DNA of 7,573 nt from JADHUC01 sp964617665. Its GTDB lineage: Bacteria > Planctomycetota > Planctomycetia > Pirellulales > Pirellulaceae. A program made the translations under genes and the position numbers. The notes under the pieces are model-generated. The model was not told where the DNA came from and ran no database searches. It saw only the letters and a list, made by a program, of their open reading frames with translations. This document shows, in pieces, positions 1 to 6,236 of the stretch (position 1 is its first letter; every line of letters starts with the position of its first letter). The DNA lies in contig CAZUAH010000643.1 of assembly GCA_964617665.1 (NCBI GenBank), forward strand, positions 1 to 7,573. Reading direction: 5' to 3'.

Positions 1-1741
1 GCAGTTCGCGCGTGGTCTCGTCCGGCCAATTCTCGGCCAACGCCTGAAGCGCGGCAGCACGGCTATCGTACTTCATGTCAAGAATGCGTTCGAGCAGAAA
101 ATCGCGAGTGTTCTCTGTTGGCCATCGGTCGGCCAGTTCCCGCAGGGCCAAGGAGGGCACGTACGAGGCGAAGGTCTTTTGCGATTGGTGCAAACAGAGC
201 TTACGTACAATGTCGATATCATCGACGACGCGTGCAACGAGAATTGACCAAACGAACCGACCGTCGACGTCCAGCTTATCGACTTGAGAAATCGCGCACT
301 GTTGGAGTCTCTCCTTTCCGGGCCATCGCGTCCCCAATTCAGTTGAAGCTACTACAAGCTCACTTTCCATAAAATCAATCAGTAGACGCGCGGGATTCGT
401 TCGTCTGTTTGCCCTGCTGACAAGTTGAATAACCTGTTCCAACAAACGCTCACCGACGGCTGTGACTTTTCGTAGGCTGCGAGGCTCACTAAGGCAGTAG
501 ATCGCCAACGGCAACTCCGGCAGCGGCGTTTCGCGATCCCAAGTCTCTAGGTCGGTCCGCGTTGCCAGATGCTCGACAATGCGGCCCACGAACGCTTCGT
601 CGATCTGGCCGCAGATCAGTCGCAGCACCTCGCGCCAGTCGTCGTCTCGGCAGTGCTCGTCGAACAGGGCGATCAGGTCCGGCTCGCTGAGCGTCTTGGC
701 GACGTTGAACTGGTGCACAATGTCGGCCGCACAGAAATATTCCAGGAACGTGCGGTGCACGAAGGCGTAACTGTCCGCGCCCAGATAGCAAAGGATGAAG
801 TTGCGGGCGCGCAACTGCTCGACCAGCGCTCGGGCCACGGCCCGAGCCTGTTCGAAACGCAATTCAGTGTGGAGGTAGTCCTCGATCAGGCTGGTCAGCG
901 TCGTGCCGTCGATGTAGTTCGCGCGGGATTTGTCGGACAAGCGCGTCTGCATTGCGTAGGCCACGGTACGTAGGATGTCCGTCTTTTCCCGCAGACCAAT
1001 CTCGGCGCTCAGGCCGGGGAACTCACCCAGCGTCCGCTCAACATCCCACTGGTGCAGCAGCAGGCGGGAGCACTGCTGGTACAAATCGACGCGGTCGTCC
1101 GGCAGCTTCTGGTTCCGGTTCAGGATGGCCATCATCGTCAGCAGCAGCGGGTTGCCCGCCAGTTGGGCGATGGATTTCGAGTTCTTAATCGCGCCAGCCA
1201 GCCGCTGTCGCTTGGCGTCACCTTCCTGCGGTTTGTCGAACGTGACATCGTGCCACTTGTCCAGGAAACTGCCGATCTGGTCTGCGTCCAGGTCCTGTAG
1301 CATGAAGTGGCGGAAATCGGCGTTGCGCAGCCGCGCAGGCTGGTAGCCGACCACCCGCGACGTGACGACGATGCGGACATGTTTGTAGTCGTTGCTGAAG
1401 CGGTGGATGTCGTTGACCACCCGCTCGCGCTCGACCGGATCGAACACTTCGTCCAGGCCGTCCAGCAGCAGCACGACCCGGTCCGGCTGCTGCAGCAAAT
1501 GATCCAGCGTCTGCTGATTCAGCCGATGCCAGGTCGAAGCCTCGTGCAAGTATTTCAGGAATCCCTTGCCGCTGGGGCATTCCCAGCGATTGTACTGGCG
1601 CAACTCGATCAGCAGCGGCAGCGGTTGGGTGTATCGCAAGTTGGCGTCGTCGATCCTGGCCCACCGCAGCGCCAGGTACCGCAGCAGCGACGACTTGCCC
1701 GAACCGGGATCGCCCAGGATGACCTGGCGCTGCGGATTCAT
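1..1741 (-). CDS. NACHT-domain STAND NTPase with HEAT-like C-terminus, partial (runs off left edge)
   Basis: I translated this frame by hand: 580 codons are open from ATG 1741 to the window edge with no stop. Numbering from that ATG, Walker A GDPGSGKS is at residues 10-17 and the NACHT-type Walker B LLLDGLDE at 91-98. A TSR sensor-like motif is at 127-129, GNPLLL at 195-200, and the winged-helix motif FVHRTFLEYFCA at 326-337. Beyond about residue 440 there are helical repeats, for example LALRELADRWP and AALQALAENWP near the edge, resembling HEAT repeats. NACHT ATPases of this layout are signal-transducing switches; bacterial ones include anti-phage proteins, with the C-terminal repeats as likely sensor. 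ATG 1741 has no ribosome-binding site and begins only nine residues before the P-loop, too short for the family. An in-frame ATG at 1849 has AGGGGA five bases upstream and adds 36 residues. The usual N-terminal module is in the adjacent ORF 1788-2612 in another frame. The family call is firm; the start and intactness are not. Confidence 0.88.
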   Translation of the reverse strand, partial: MNPQRQVILGDPGSGKSSLLRYLALRWARIDDANLRYTQPLPLLIELRQYNRWECPSGKGFLKYLHEASTWHRLNQQTLDHLLQQPDRVVLLLDGLDEVFDPVERERVVNDIHRFSNDYKHVRIVVTSRVVGYQPARLRNADFRHFMLQDLDADQIGSFLDKWHDVTFDKPQEGDAKRQRLAGAIKNSKSIAQLAGNPLLLTMMAILNRNQKLPDDRVDLYQQCSRLLLHQWDVERTLGEFPGLSAEIGLREKTDILRTVAYAMQTRLSDKSRANYIDGTTLTSLIEDYLHTELRFEQARAVARALVEQLRARNFILCYLGADSYAFVHRTFLEYFCAADIVHQFNVAKTLSEPDLIALFDEHCRDDDWREVLRLICGQIDEAFVGRIVEHLATRTDLETWDRETPLPELPLAIYCLSEPRSLRKVTAVGERLLEQVIQLVSRANRRTNPARLLIDFMESELVVASTELGTRWPGKERLQQCAISQVDKLDVDGRFVWSILVARVVDDIDIVRKLCLHQSQKTFASYVPSLALRELADRWPTENTRDFLLERILDMKYDSRAAALQALAENWPDETTREL

Positions 1742-1849
1742 GTGAGCCGAACGCGCTAGCGTCGGGCGTGTACCGGAAGACGTCGCCCTACCCTGGCCCG
1801 CGGCTAGCGCCGTCGTGCAGCTTCTCAGATTCGGCCAGTTGTTCGGCAT
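1741..1849 (-). other. Frame junction between N-terminal module and NACHT core
   Basis: The upstream ORF ends ...HDGASRGPG-stop, while the NACHT frame is open across the same DNA from at least ATG 1849 and reads GTRPTLARSAHMNPQRQ into VILGDPG. One extra base, or two missing ones, anywhere in the overlap 1788-1849 would join them into one protein of ordinary linker length. The alternatives visible in the sequence are these: a coupled restart at ATG 1849, with AGGGGA five bases upstream and a 62-base overlap; a +1 slip at CCA GGG TAG G, where Gly on GGG can move to GGT in front of a stop; or a plain frameshift mutation or sequencing error. Confidence 0.6.
1746..1767. repeat. 22-bp palindromic repeat, copy 1 (in the NACHT linker)
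   Basis: Read on the minus strand, arms GCCCGACGC and GCGTTCGGC flank TAGC. It matches copy 2 (2899-2920) at 20 of 22 positions, and the following CTC is also shared. It lies inside the coding linker just before ATG 1741, at the point where the NACHT reading frame changes. It resembles a REP-like short palindrome. Copy number elsewhere in the genome cannot be judged from the window. Confidence 0.5.
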
Positions 1850-2612
1850 CCAGTTCCCCTGCCTCGGCCAGTCGCACGAGGTGCTCCTTCGGCACTTCCA
1901 ACAGTTGCGGATCGTACTCGTGACACTCACGCACCGACTGGGGCACGAACACGCTCCACAGCCGCACGTCGCTGTAGTACGCACCGGTCGCGTCCAGAAT
2001 GTCGAAATCCAGGTTGCCGTACCGCTCGACCAGCGCCTCGCGATAGGTCTCCAGATTGAAGTCGGGCGGCAGCCCGGCCAGTTCTTTTAGTGCGCTGGAA
2101 TCCTGCGCCTTGGCAAGCGATGCGAACGTCTCCTGCAATTCGGTCGTGGACTGTCGGATTTCAGCCACTTTGGCGGCGAAGCGTTTGGCGACGTACTGCC
2201 AGTGGAAACCGTCCGGTAACGTGTGGGCGCCTTCGAGCTGTTGCCAAGCAGTGGCGAAAGTCTTCGGATCGAGATGGTAGTCCGGCTTCAAGAACAGCGA
2301 CGCGATGGCCTCCCGGACATCGTCATGCTTGATGAACCGCCGCACGTCGTCGATCCAGTTGCGAAGTTCGTCATTTTCGATGTCCGCCCGGATCAGTTCG
2401 CTTTCGATCAACTCCAGCAGTTCTTTCAGCGCCAGCCCCGTTGCCTTGGTTAGCGGCTCGCGGTGGATAACCGAAAAGACGCTCTTGAAGCACTGCCCGA
2501 CGTAGCTCTTCGCCGTATCCTTGGCGACATCTTTCGCCAGGTCCTCCAGAATCGGGCGAAAGACCGACCAAGCCGCTTGGCCTACACCCCAGATAGCAAG
2601 CCATTCCAACAT
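1788..2612 (-). CDS. N-terminal helical module of a NACHT NTPase, separated by a frame change
   Basis: 274 aa. It begins MLEWLAIWGVGQAAWSVFRP, followed by a Lys/Asp-rich amphipathic stretch, and is largely helical with no ATPase motif of its own. The C-terminal segment VRLWSVFVPQSVRE (about residues 218-231), then LEVPKEHLVRLAEAGELD, is the kind of linker I recognise from cyanobacterial and planctomycete NACHT proteins, where it runs directly into GDPGSGKS. Here a TAG stop (1788-1790) interrupts it, and the P-loop follows about 70 bases later in the frame one base on. In the family this region is probably the effector or oligomerisation part; its activity is unknown. The start is well supported: AGGAG (2619-2623) lies six bases before ATG 2612, with a promoter candidate above it. 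It may be half of a broken gene, or a separately translated subunit coupled to the ATPase. The link to NACHT proteins is confident; the functional state is open. Confidence 0.8.
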   Translation of the reverse strand: MLEWLAIWGVGQAAWSVFRPILEDLAKDVAKDTAKSYVGQCFKSVFSVIHREPLTKATGLALKELLELIESELIRADIENDELRNWIDDVRRFIKHDDVREAIASLFLKPDYHLDPKTFATAWQQLEGAHTLPDGFHWQYVAKRFAAKVAEIRQSTTELQETFASLAKAQDSSALKELAGLPPDFNLETYREALVERYGNLDFDILDATGAYYSDVRLWSVFVPQSVRECHEYDPQLLEVPKEHLVRLAEAGELDAEQLAESEKLHDGASRGPG

Positions 2613-2618
2613 GTTTCA

Positions 2619-2623
2619 CTCCT
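2619..2623 (-). promoter_or_regulatory. Ribosome-binding site of the NACHT N-terminal ORF
   Basis: AGGAG on the minus strand, six bases before ATG 2612. It fixes the start of the 274-aa ORF. Confidence 0.7.
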
Positions 2624-2667
2624 AGGCGGATTGCTGGTGGCACAGCGGATCTGTTACGAACCGTCTA

Positions 2668-2696
2668 ATTCTATACACCGAGCACGAGAATGTCAG
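2668..2696 (-). promoter_or_regulatory. Sigma70-like promoter for the NACHT locus
   Basis: On the minus strand, CTGACA (2691-2696, five of six to the -35 consensus) is followed after exactly 17 bases by TAGAAT (2668-2673, five of six to the -10 consensus). Transcription would start near 2661 and leave a leader of about 50 bases before ATG 2612. The fit is good, but it was found by eye only. Confidence 0.5.
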
Positions 2697-2898
2697 CGTG
2701 GCAGCCAGCCCCTGGAATCGCCAAGCTTGAAGAGACGCGACCCTTGGCCCGGCGACGTAGGGAATCGTGGCTGCAAGGTGCATGCTTGATGCGCTGGTAC
2801 GCAGCGCCTATCTTGGCCTCGGCCGAGAAATACGTGTCGCCCCCTGAGCGGACGGCGCTAAGCCGCGGGCTCTGCCAGTGAACGTGGTACGCTTCAAT

Positions 2899-2920
2899 GC
2901 CGGACGCTAGCGCGTGCGGC
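2899..2920. repeat. 22-bp palindromic repeat, copy 2 (intergenic)
   Basis: Arms GCCGGACGC and GCGTGCGGC flank TAGC; the stem pairs apart from one G/G mismatch. It is near-identical (20 of 22) to the copy at 1746-1767, which reads the same way on the minus strand. It lies 150 bases upstream of the six-hairpin-like gene. It could be a REP-type element or a protein-binding dyad; two similar sites in one window favour a dispersed repeat. Confidence 0.55.
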
Positions 2921-3072
2921 TCCGTTGGTTAATACGATGCGTTGCGGAAACAGAGAAGTGGAATGGACACAGTGTAAGGTCGTGTGGCTTGACAACGACG
3001 CACCGGGAGACTTCACGCTGGGGACGTACGGATACTCTGTAGCAAGAAGATGAGGCTGAGGATTTGGAATTC

Positions 3073-4326
3073 ATGAATTTGAGACGAATGCTGACGTTGG
3101 CTTGCCTGCTGGCTTGGGCGGGACACGATCTGGCAGCAGCTGCAGCGGACAATCCTCCGAACAGATCGCTGGCGGTGTGTGTGGATAAGGCGTGGGATAT
3201 CTCGTGGAAGCGGTTCTATCTTCTGAAGACGAAGCTGCTTTATGACTACTTGAGCAGCTACGAACCCGGCCGTGAACTGGCACATCTGCCGACCGCCAAC
3301 GAAGTCGCCCTGCAGTATCCCAACGAGTGCGGCTACGGTACCGGCATGGAAGATTGCATGATCTCCGCGGGAGTCATGCTCTCGCTGATCGTGGACCGTT
3401 ACGCGGTCACGATAGACGAGAAGCTGCGGGATTGCGCCGATGCCGTGTTCCGAGGGATTCAGCTTTGCGCCACGGCACACGGTGTACCGGGTTTCCTGGC
3501 ACGTGCCGTTTGCGACGAAGACCGCAAGAGCATCTACTTCAATTCCTCGCGCGACCAGTACACGCATGCCGTTCATGGGCTTTGGCTCTACTTGCACAGT
3601 CCGTTGTGCAGTCCCGAGAACACGAAGGCGATCGGCGAGATACTTTCGGCGATCGCTGATCGGATGACGCGAAACGTAACGCCGGAAAACGACTACGACT
3701 CTCTACGGGCCGACGGCACGCGAGATACTCGCGGCATCAGCAGAATGTGGAACGTCAAAGGGCACGAAGCCGCACGGCTACCGATGATCTACGCCGCAGC
3801 GTGGGACGCGACGGGCGAGCAGGAATACTTCGATCTGTACCGCAAGTATCTTAGGCCGGCGGTCAAGCAATCGTTCCTCGTGGAAGAATGGCAGCCCACC
3901 TACGCCCTGTTGCAGATGCAGGTCTCGATGGAGTTGCTGGAGTCGCTGGAACAGGATCCGGAGCTAAGAAAACAGATGCGGGCGATCATGGCGATGGTGT
4001 CGAAACGTTGCGCAGCACGCGCTCTTCATGCGGATCGGAACTCACAGAAACTCGATCTGACCCTAACCTGCAGCGATTGGCGGATCGGCGAGGGACTCGA
4101 TTCCAAAGGCCAGTATCGAAAGGCCTGGTACAACATCCGCGAAAGCGGCGAGGCTGCGCTGGCGCAATTGGTGGCCCAACGGGAGTCGTTCCCCGTCGAG
4201 CAGAAAACGCTGTTGACACGTGCCATCACGCGACTGGATTACAACAAGGTTTCGAGCTGCGGCATTTTCTATCTTCAGGCGGCGTACTGGAAGGCCCGCC
4301 GATGCGGGTTGTACGAACTGAAGTAA
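3073..4326 (+). CDS. Secreted six-hairpin-glycosidase-like protein (uncharacterised family)
   Basis: 417 aa from ATG 3073, chosen because GAGGA (3058-3062) lies ten bases upstream. An in-frame TTG at 3064 would sit only one base from that site. Residues 1-25 form a Sec signal peptide: MNLRRM, then a hydrophobic LTLACLLAWAG core, ending in an alanine run before D26. The mature part is rich in helices with repeated aromatic and alanine patterns. Motifs I associate with an uncharacterised alpha/alpha-toroid (six-hairpin glycosidase-like) family are GMEDC (91-95), PGFLARAV (139-146), YFNSSRDQYT (155-164) and LWLYLHSPL (170-178), plus GHEAARLPMIYAAAWDATG (230-248). The substrate is unknown, and no catalytic pair can be named with confidence. 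It is followed after 64 bases, with no terminator, by a Tat-exported esterase-like gene, which suggests a joint role on an acylated carbohydrate outside the cytoplasm. The gene is certain; the fold assignment is by pattern only. Confidence 0.8.
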   Translation: MNLRRMLTLACLLAWAGHDLAAAAADNPPNRSLAVCVDKAWDISWKRFYLLKTKLLYDYLSSYEPGRELAHLPTANEVALQYPNECGYGTGMEDCMISAGVMLSLIVDRYAVTIDEKLRDCADAVFRGIQLCATAHGVPGFLARAVCDEDRKSIYFNSSRDQYTHAVHGLWLYLHSPLCSPENTKAIGEILSAIADRMTRNVTPENDYDSLRADGTRDTRGISRMWNVKGHEAARLPMIYAAAWDATGEQEYFDLYRKYLRPAVKQSFLVEEWQPTYALLQMQVSMELLESLEQDPELRKQMRAIMAMVSKRCAARALHADRNSQKLDLTLTCSDWRIGEGLDSKGQYRKAWYNIRESGEAALAQLVAQRESFPVEQKTLLTRAITRLDYNKVSSCGIFYLQAAYWKARRCGLYELK

Positions 4327-4390
4327 GTAGAGAATGAGCCTGTCCGTTCTCTTTGGGTCATCCCAAGCGGCCAGTTCAAAAGGAATCATC

Positions 4391-5641
4391 ATGAACAACG
4401 TCCAATTTGGCTCCACATCACGACGCCAGTTTCTCAAGGTAACCGGGGCGGCGTGCGCTTCGGGAGTCCTGGCCCAAGCCGCAACTGCGGCCGAAGATGC
4501 CGATGGGCAACGACGTGTCTTTTCCACCGACCGAGAAGACGGACGATTCAAAAGCAGCCCTGCCTTCATCCACGCGTATCTCAAGCACCTGAAGCCCAAG
4601 CTGGAATTCGATCCGGAAGTGGATCGCCAGGGCTTCCCCGCCTGGCGCGATGCCGTTCGCACGAAACTCCTTGAACTGATGGGCTTTCCTGAGTTCGACC
4701 AACCACAACCACCGCCGAAACGCCTCTGGAGTAAGCAACGCGACGGCTACCAACTGCAGAAATGGGAAGCCTATCCCGAACCGTACAGCGTGGTGCCCTA
4801 TCTGGTTCTGATTCCCGATGGCGTGAGCGCCCAGTCGCCCGCGCCAGGCGTGATGTGTTTTCCAGGCTCCTTCTCCAGCAAGGAATCGATGACTGAAGAA
4901 CTGGAATTGAATGGCGAACCGTGCAGTCACCGGCATGCGGCCCGAAATCGAATGGCCTGGGAATATGCCCGCAAGGGAATCGTCAGCGTGGCGGTCGAGA
5001 ACCCGGCGACCAACGAGACGGCCGGTTCAATTCGCAAGGGCAGTTACGAATTCTCAGTTCATGCCATGTGGGCCGGCCGTTGTTACGAGAGCATCTCGGT
5101 CTTTCAGAAACACCATGTCCTAAAGTGGCTCAAACAGCAGCCTTATGTGGACGCCGGTCGTGTCGCCACCAGCGGGCACTCCCTGGGAGCCAAACCGGCG
5201 CTGATCCTGGGCGTGCTCGACCCGACGGTCAAGGCGATCGTCTGGAACGACGGGATTACCAACTGGCGCGAGCGGGCAGTGGCCACGAATCTGGAGCGGA
5301 TCGGCACTTTCCAGTACGTACCCGGCATGCTCGCCTGGTTCGATTACCCAGAACTGCAGGCGTCACTGGCGCCTCGGCATTTCCTCGTCACCGAAGGAGG
5401 TCGCACCGTGGTACTGGACAGAATCCGCCGGGCGTACGAACTGCAGGGGGCGGCCGATCGGTTCAAAGTCGTCTACTATCCCAAGTATGCCACGCCCGAC
5501 AAACGACCGTTGGACTACAAGGAGTTACCCGAGGGTCTTAGCATGCAAGAGTACTACCCCTACGCCAACTGCGACGCGCCCATGCACAACTTCAAAGGGC
5601 ACATAGCGGTACCATGGCTGACGAAAGTGCTGGGAGGGTAA
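4391..5641 (+). CDS. Tat-exported alpha/beta hydrolase, acetyl-xylan-esterase-like
   Basis: 416 aa from ATG 4391. AAGGA ends six bases before this ATG; an earlier in-frame ATG at 4334 would put 19 atypical residues in front of the export signal. The N-terminus has a twin-arginine motif, SRRQFLK (residues 10-16), a hydrophobic stretch and an alanine-rich cleavage region near 31-35, so the folded enzyme is expected outside the inner membrane. A core alpha/beta-hydrolase follows: PGVMCFPGS (152-160, oxyanion region), the nucleophile elbow GHSLG (262-266, Ser264) and a late His404 in NFKGH. The catalytic acid is probably Glu335 (FLVTEGG) or Asp343. Length and layout fit the large acetyl-xylan-esterase/dienelactone-hydrolase-like family (Abhydrolase_7 type). 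It likely removes ester groups from a carbohydrate, perhaps the substrate of the upstream protein; the real substrate is inferred, not shown. Confidence 0.85.
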   Translation: MNNVQFGSTSRRQFLKVTGAACASGVLAQAATAAEDADGQRRVFSTDREDGRFKSSPAFIHAYLKHLKPKLEFDPEVDRQGFPAWRDAVRTKLLELMGFPEFDQPQPPPKRLWSKQRDGYQLQKWEAYPEPYSVVPYLVLIPDGVSAQSPAPGVMCFPGSFSSKESMTEELELNGEPCSHRHAARNRMAWEYARKGIVSVAVENPATNETAGSIRKGSYEFSVHAMWAGRCYESISVFQKHHVLKWLKQQPYVDAGRVATSGHSLGAKPALILGVLDPTVKAIVWNDGITNWRERAVATNLERIGTFQYVPGMLAWFDYPELQASLAPRHFLVTEGGRTVVLDRIRRAYELQGAADRFKVVYYPKYATPDKRPLDYKELPEGLSMQEYYPYANCDAPMHNFKGHIAVPWLTKVLGG

Positions 5642-5785
5642 GGAAGCTGTTACGGTCCGCAGCTAGAGCAGTAGAACCGTGAACGCGAACTACTGCCATG
5701 TTGCCAAGCTGTTTTCAACGTGTGCTGGATGCTCGTCCAATTTGCTGCTCCGATCCACCCCTTATCGCGCCGGAGACGCTCTTGT

Positions 5786-6034
5786 CTACCGGTTCTTGGA
5801 TTGACGCACTATGGGGAACGGCTCAGCGTGGGCCAGAGATGCGGTGAAAAACAGCAAGCAGAGTAGTCGTTTCATGGTCCGTCGTCCTTCTTGTGGTAGA
5901 ATGTGGCCGAATGTTCGTCGGTCAATGTGATGAACCCCCGGCAAGTCAGGAGCAAGCACGTAAGGACCGTCGAGATCCTTTTCCGGGATGCCTGGAAACT
6001 TGGTTGATAACGTAAGCTTCGCATTGGCACAATG
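5786..6034 (-). pseudogene. Possible decayed secreted-protein gene with surviving signal peptide
   Basis: On the minus strand, ATG 5875 opens MKRLLCLLFFTASLAHAEPF, a textbook Sec signal peptide with an AHA cleavage site. It stops after 29 residues at TAG 5786-5788. The same frame is open upstream of that ATG back to a TAA at 6035-6037, reading FPGIPEKDLDGPYVLAPD and PGVHHIDRRTFGHILPQ. This is protein-like, but it has no start codon and I do not recognise it. A plausible history is two adjacent minus-strand genes reduced to the tail of one and the leader of the next. In another frame, an 80-aa ORF (5872-6114) overlaps the signal-peptide ATG in an ATGA arrangement and could instead be a short upstream gene. 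All of this rests on reading character alone. Confidence 0.35.
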
Positions 6035-6179
6035 TTACGGCGTTGTATGGATGCAGCGACGCTGACTTCCCACATCAACGAAGCCGCGAAACGCCACGAA
6101 TCAAACTCAAGCAACGAGACTGCCCCATTTGTCGTCGGTCATCCAGAGGTTGAAGCCTCGGACTTATCCAACACGCCTT

Positions 6180-6208
6180 TTGGAAATGAAGCCGTCGGAG
6201 GATACAAT
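6180..6208 (+). promoter_or_regulatory. Promoter candidate for the nucleoside hydrolase
   Basis: TTGGAA (6180-6185, four of six to -35) and TACAAT (6203-6208, five of six to -10) are separated by 17 bases. The start would fall near 6215, giving a leader of about 22 bases that contains the Shine-Dalgarno. Found by eye. Confidence 0.4.
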
Positions 6209-6222
6209 ACGTGCCGCAGGCT

Positions 6223-6232
6223 AGGAGGTGAT
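6223..6232 (+). promoter_or_regulatory. Near-perfect Shine-Dalgarno of the nucleoside hydrolase
   Basis: AGGAGGTGAT is fully complementary to the usual bacterial 16S rRNA 3' end. The AGGAGG core ends eight bases before ATG 6237. An in-frame GTG at 6228 lies inside this site and is therefore rejected as the start. Confidence 0.75.
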
Positions 6233-6236
6233 TGTC

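Larger units (their letters stand above)
2613..3072. other. Divergent intergenic region between the NACHT locus and the hydrolase genes
   Basis: This 460-base spacer separates divergently transcribed genes. It holds the NACHT ribosome-binding site and promoter at its left end, a CG-rich partly palindromic stretch (GGCGCTAAGCCGCGGGCTC, about 2857-2875), the 22-bp palindrome at 2899-2920, and a ribosome-binding site at its right end. Short ORFs on both strands have no recognisable protein character. I see no tRNA or other RNA gene. Confidence 0.5.
5642..6236. other. Long intergenic region before the nucleoside hydrolase
   Basis: 595 bases without a convincing intact gene. The middle contains a possible decayed minus-strand gene (5786-6034). 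The right end carries a promoter candidate and the ribosome-binding site of the nucleoside hydrolase. A weak dyad (ACGGT near 5652 with ACCGT near 5676) follows the esterase but has no T-run, so no terminator is called. Confidence 0.5.

Noticed and set aside
569..973. Plus-strand ORFs of up to 150 aa across 489-1759
   Set aside because: These are antisense shadows of the GC-rich NACHT coding strand, which has clear motifs on the minus strand.
2690..2881. Short plus-strand ORF in the divergent spacer
   Set aside because: Arginine-rich, low-information translation with no ribosome-binding site.
2989..2994. Perfect TTGACA upstream of the six-hairpin-like gene
   Set aside because: No acceptable -10 sequence lies 15-19 bases downstream; the nearest (GATACT, 3031-3036) is far too distant.
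5652..5680. Weak dyad ACGGT/ACCGT after the esterase as a terminator
   Set aside because: Only five paired bases, an irregular loop and no T-run.
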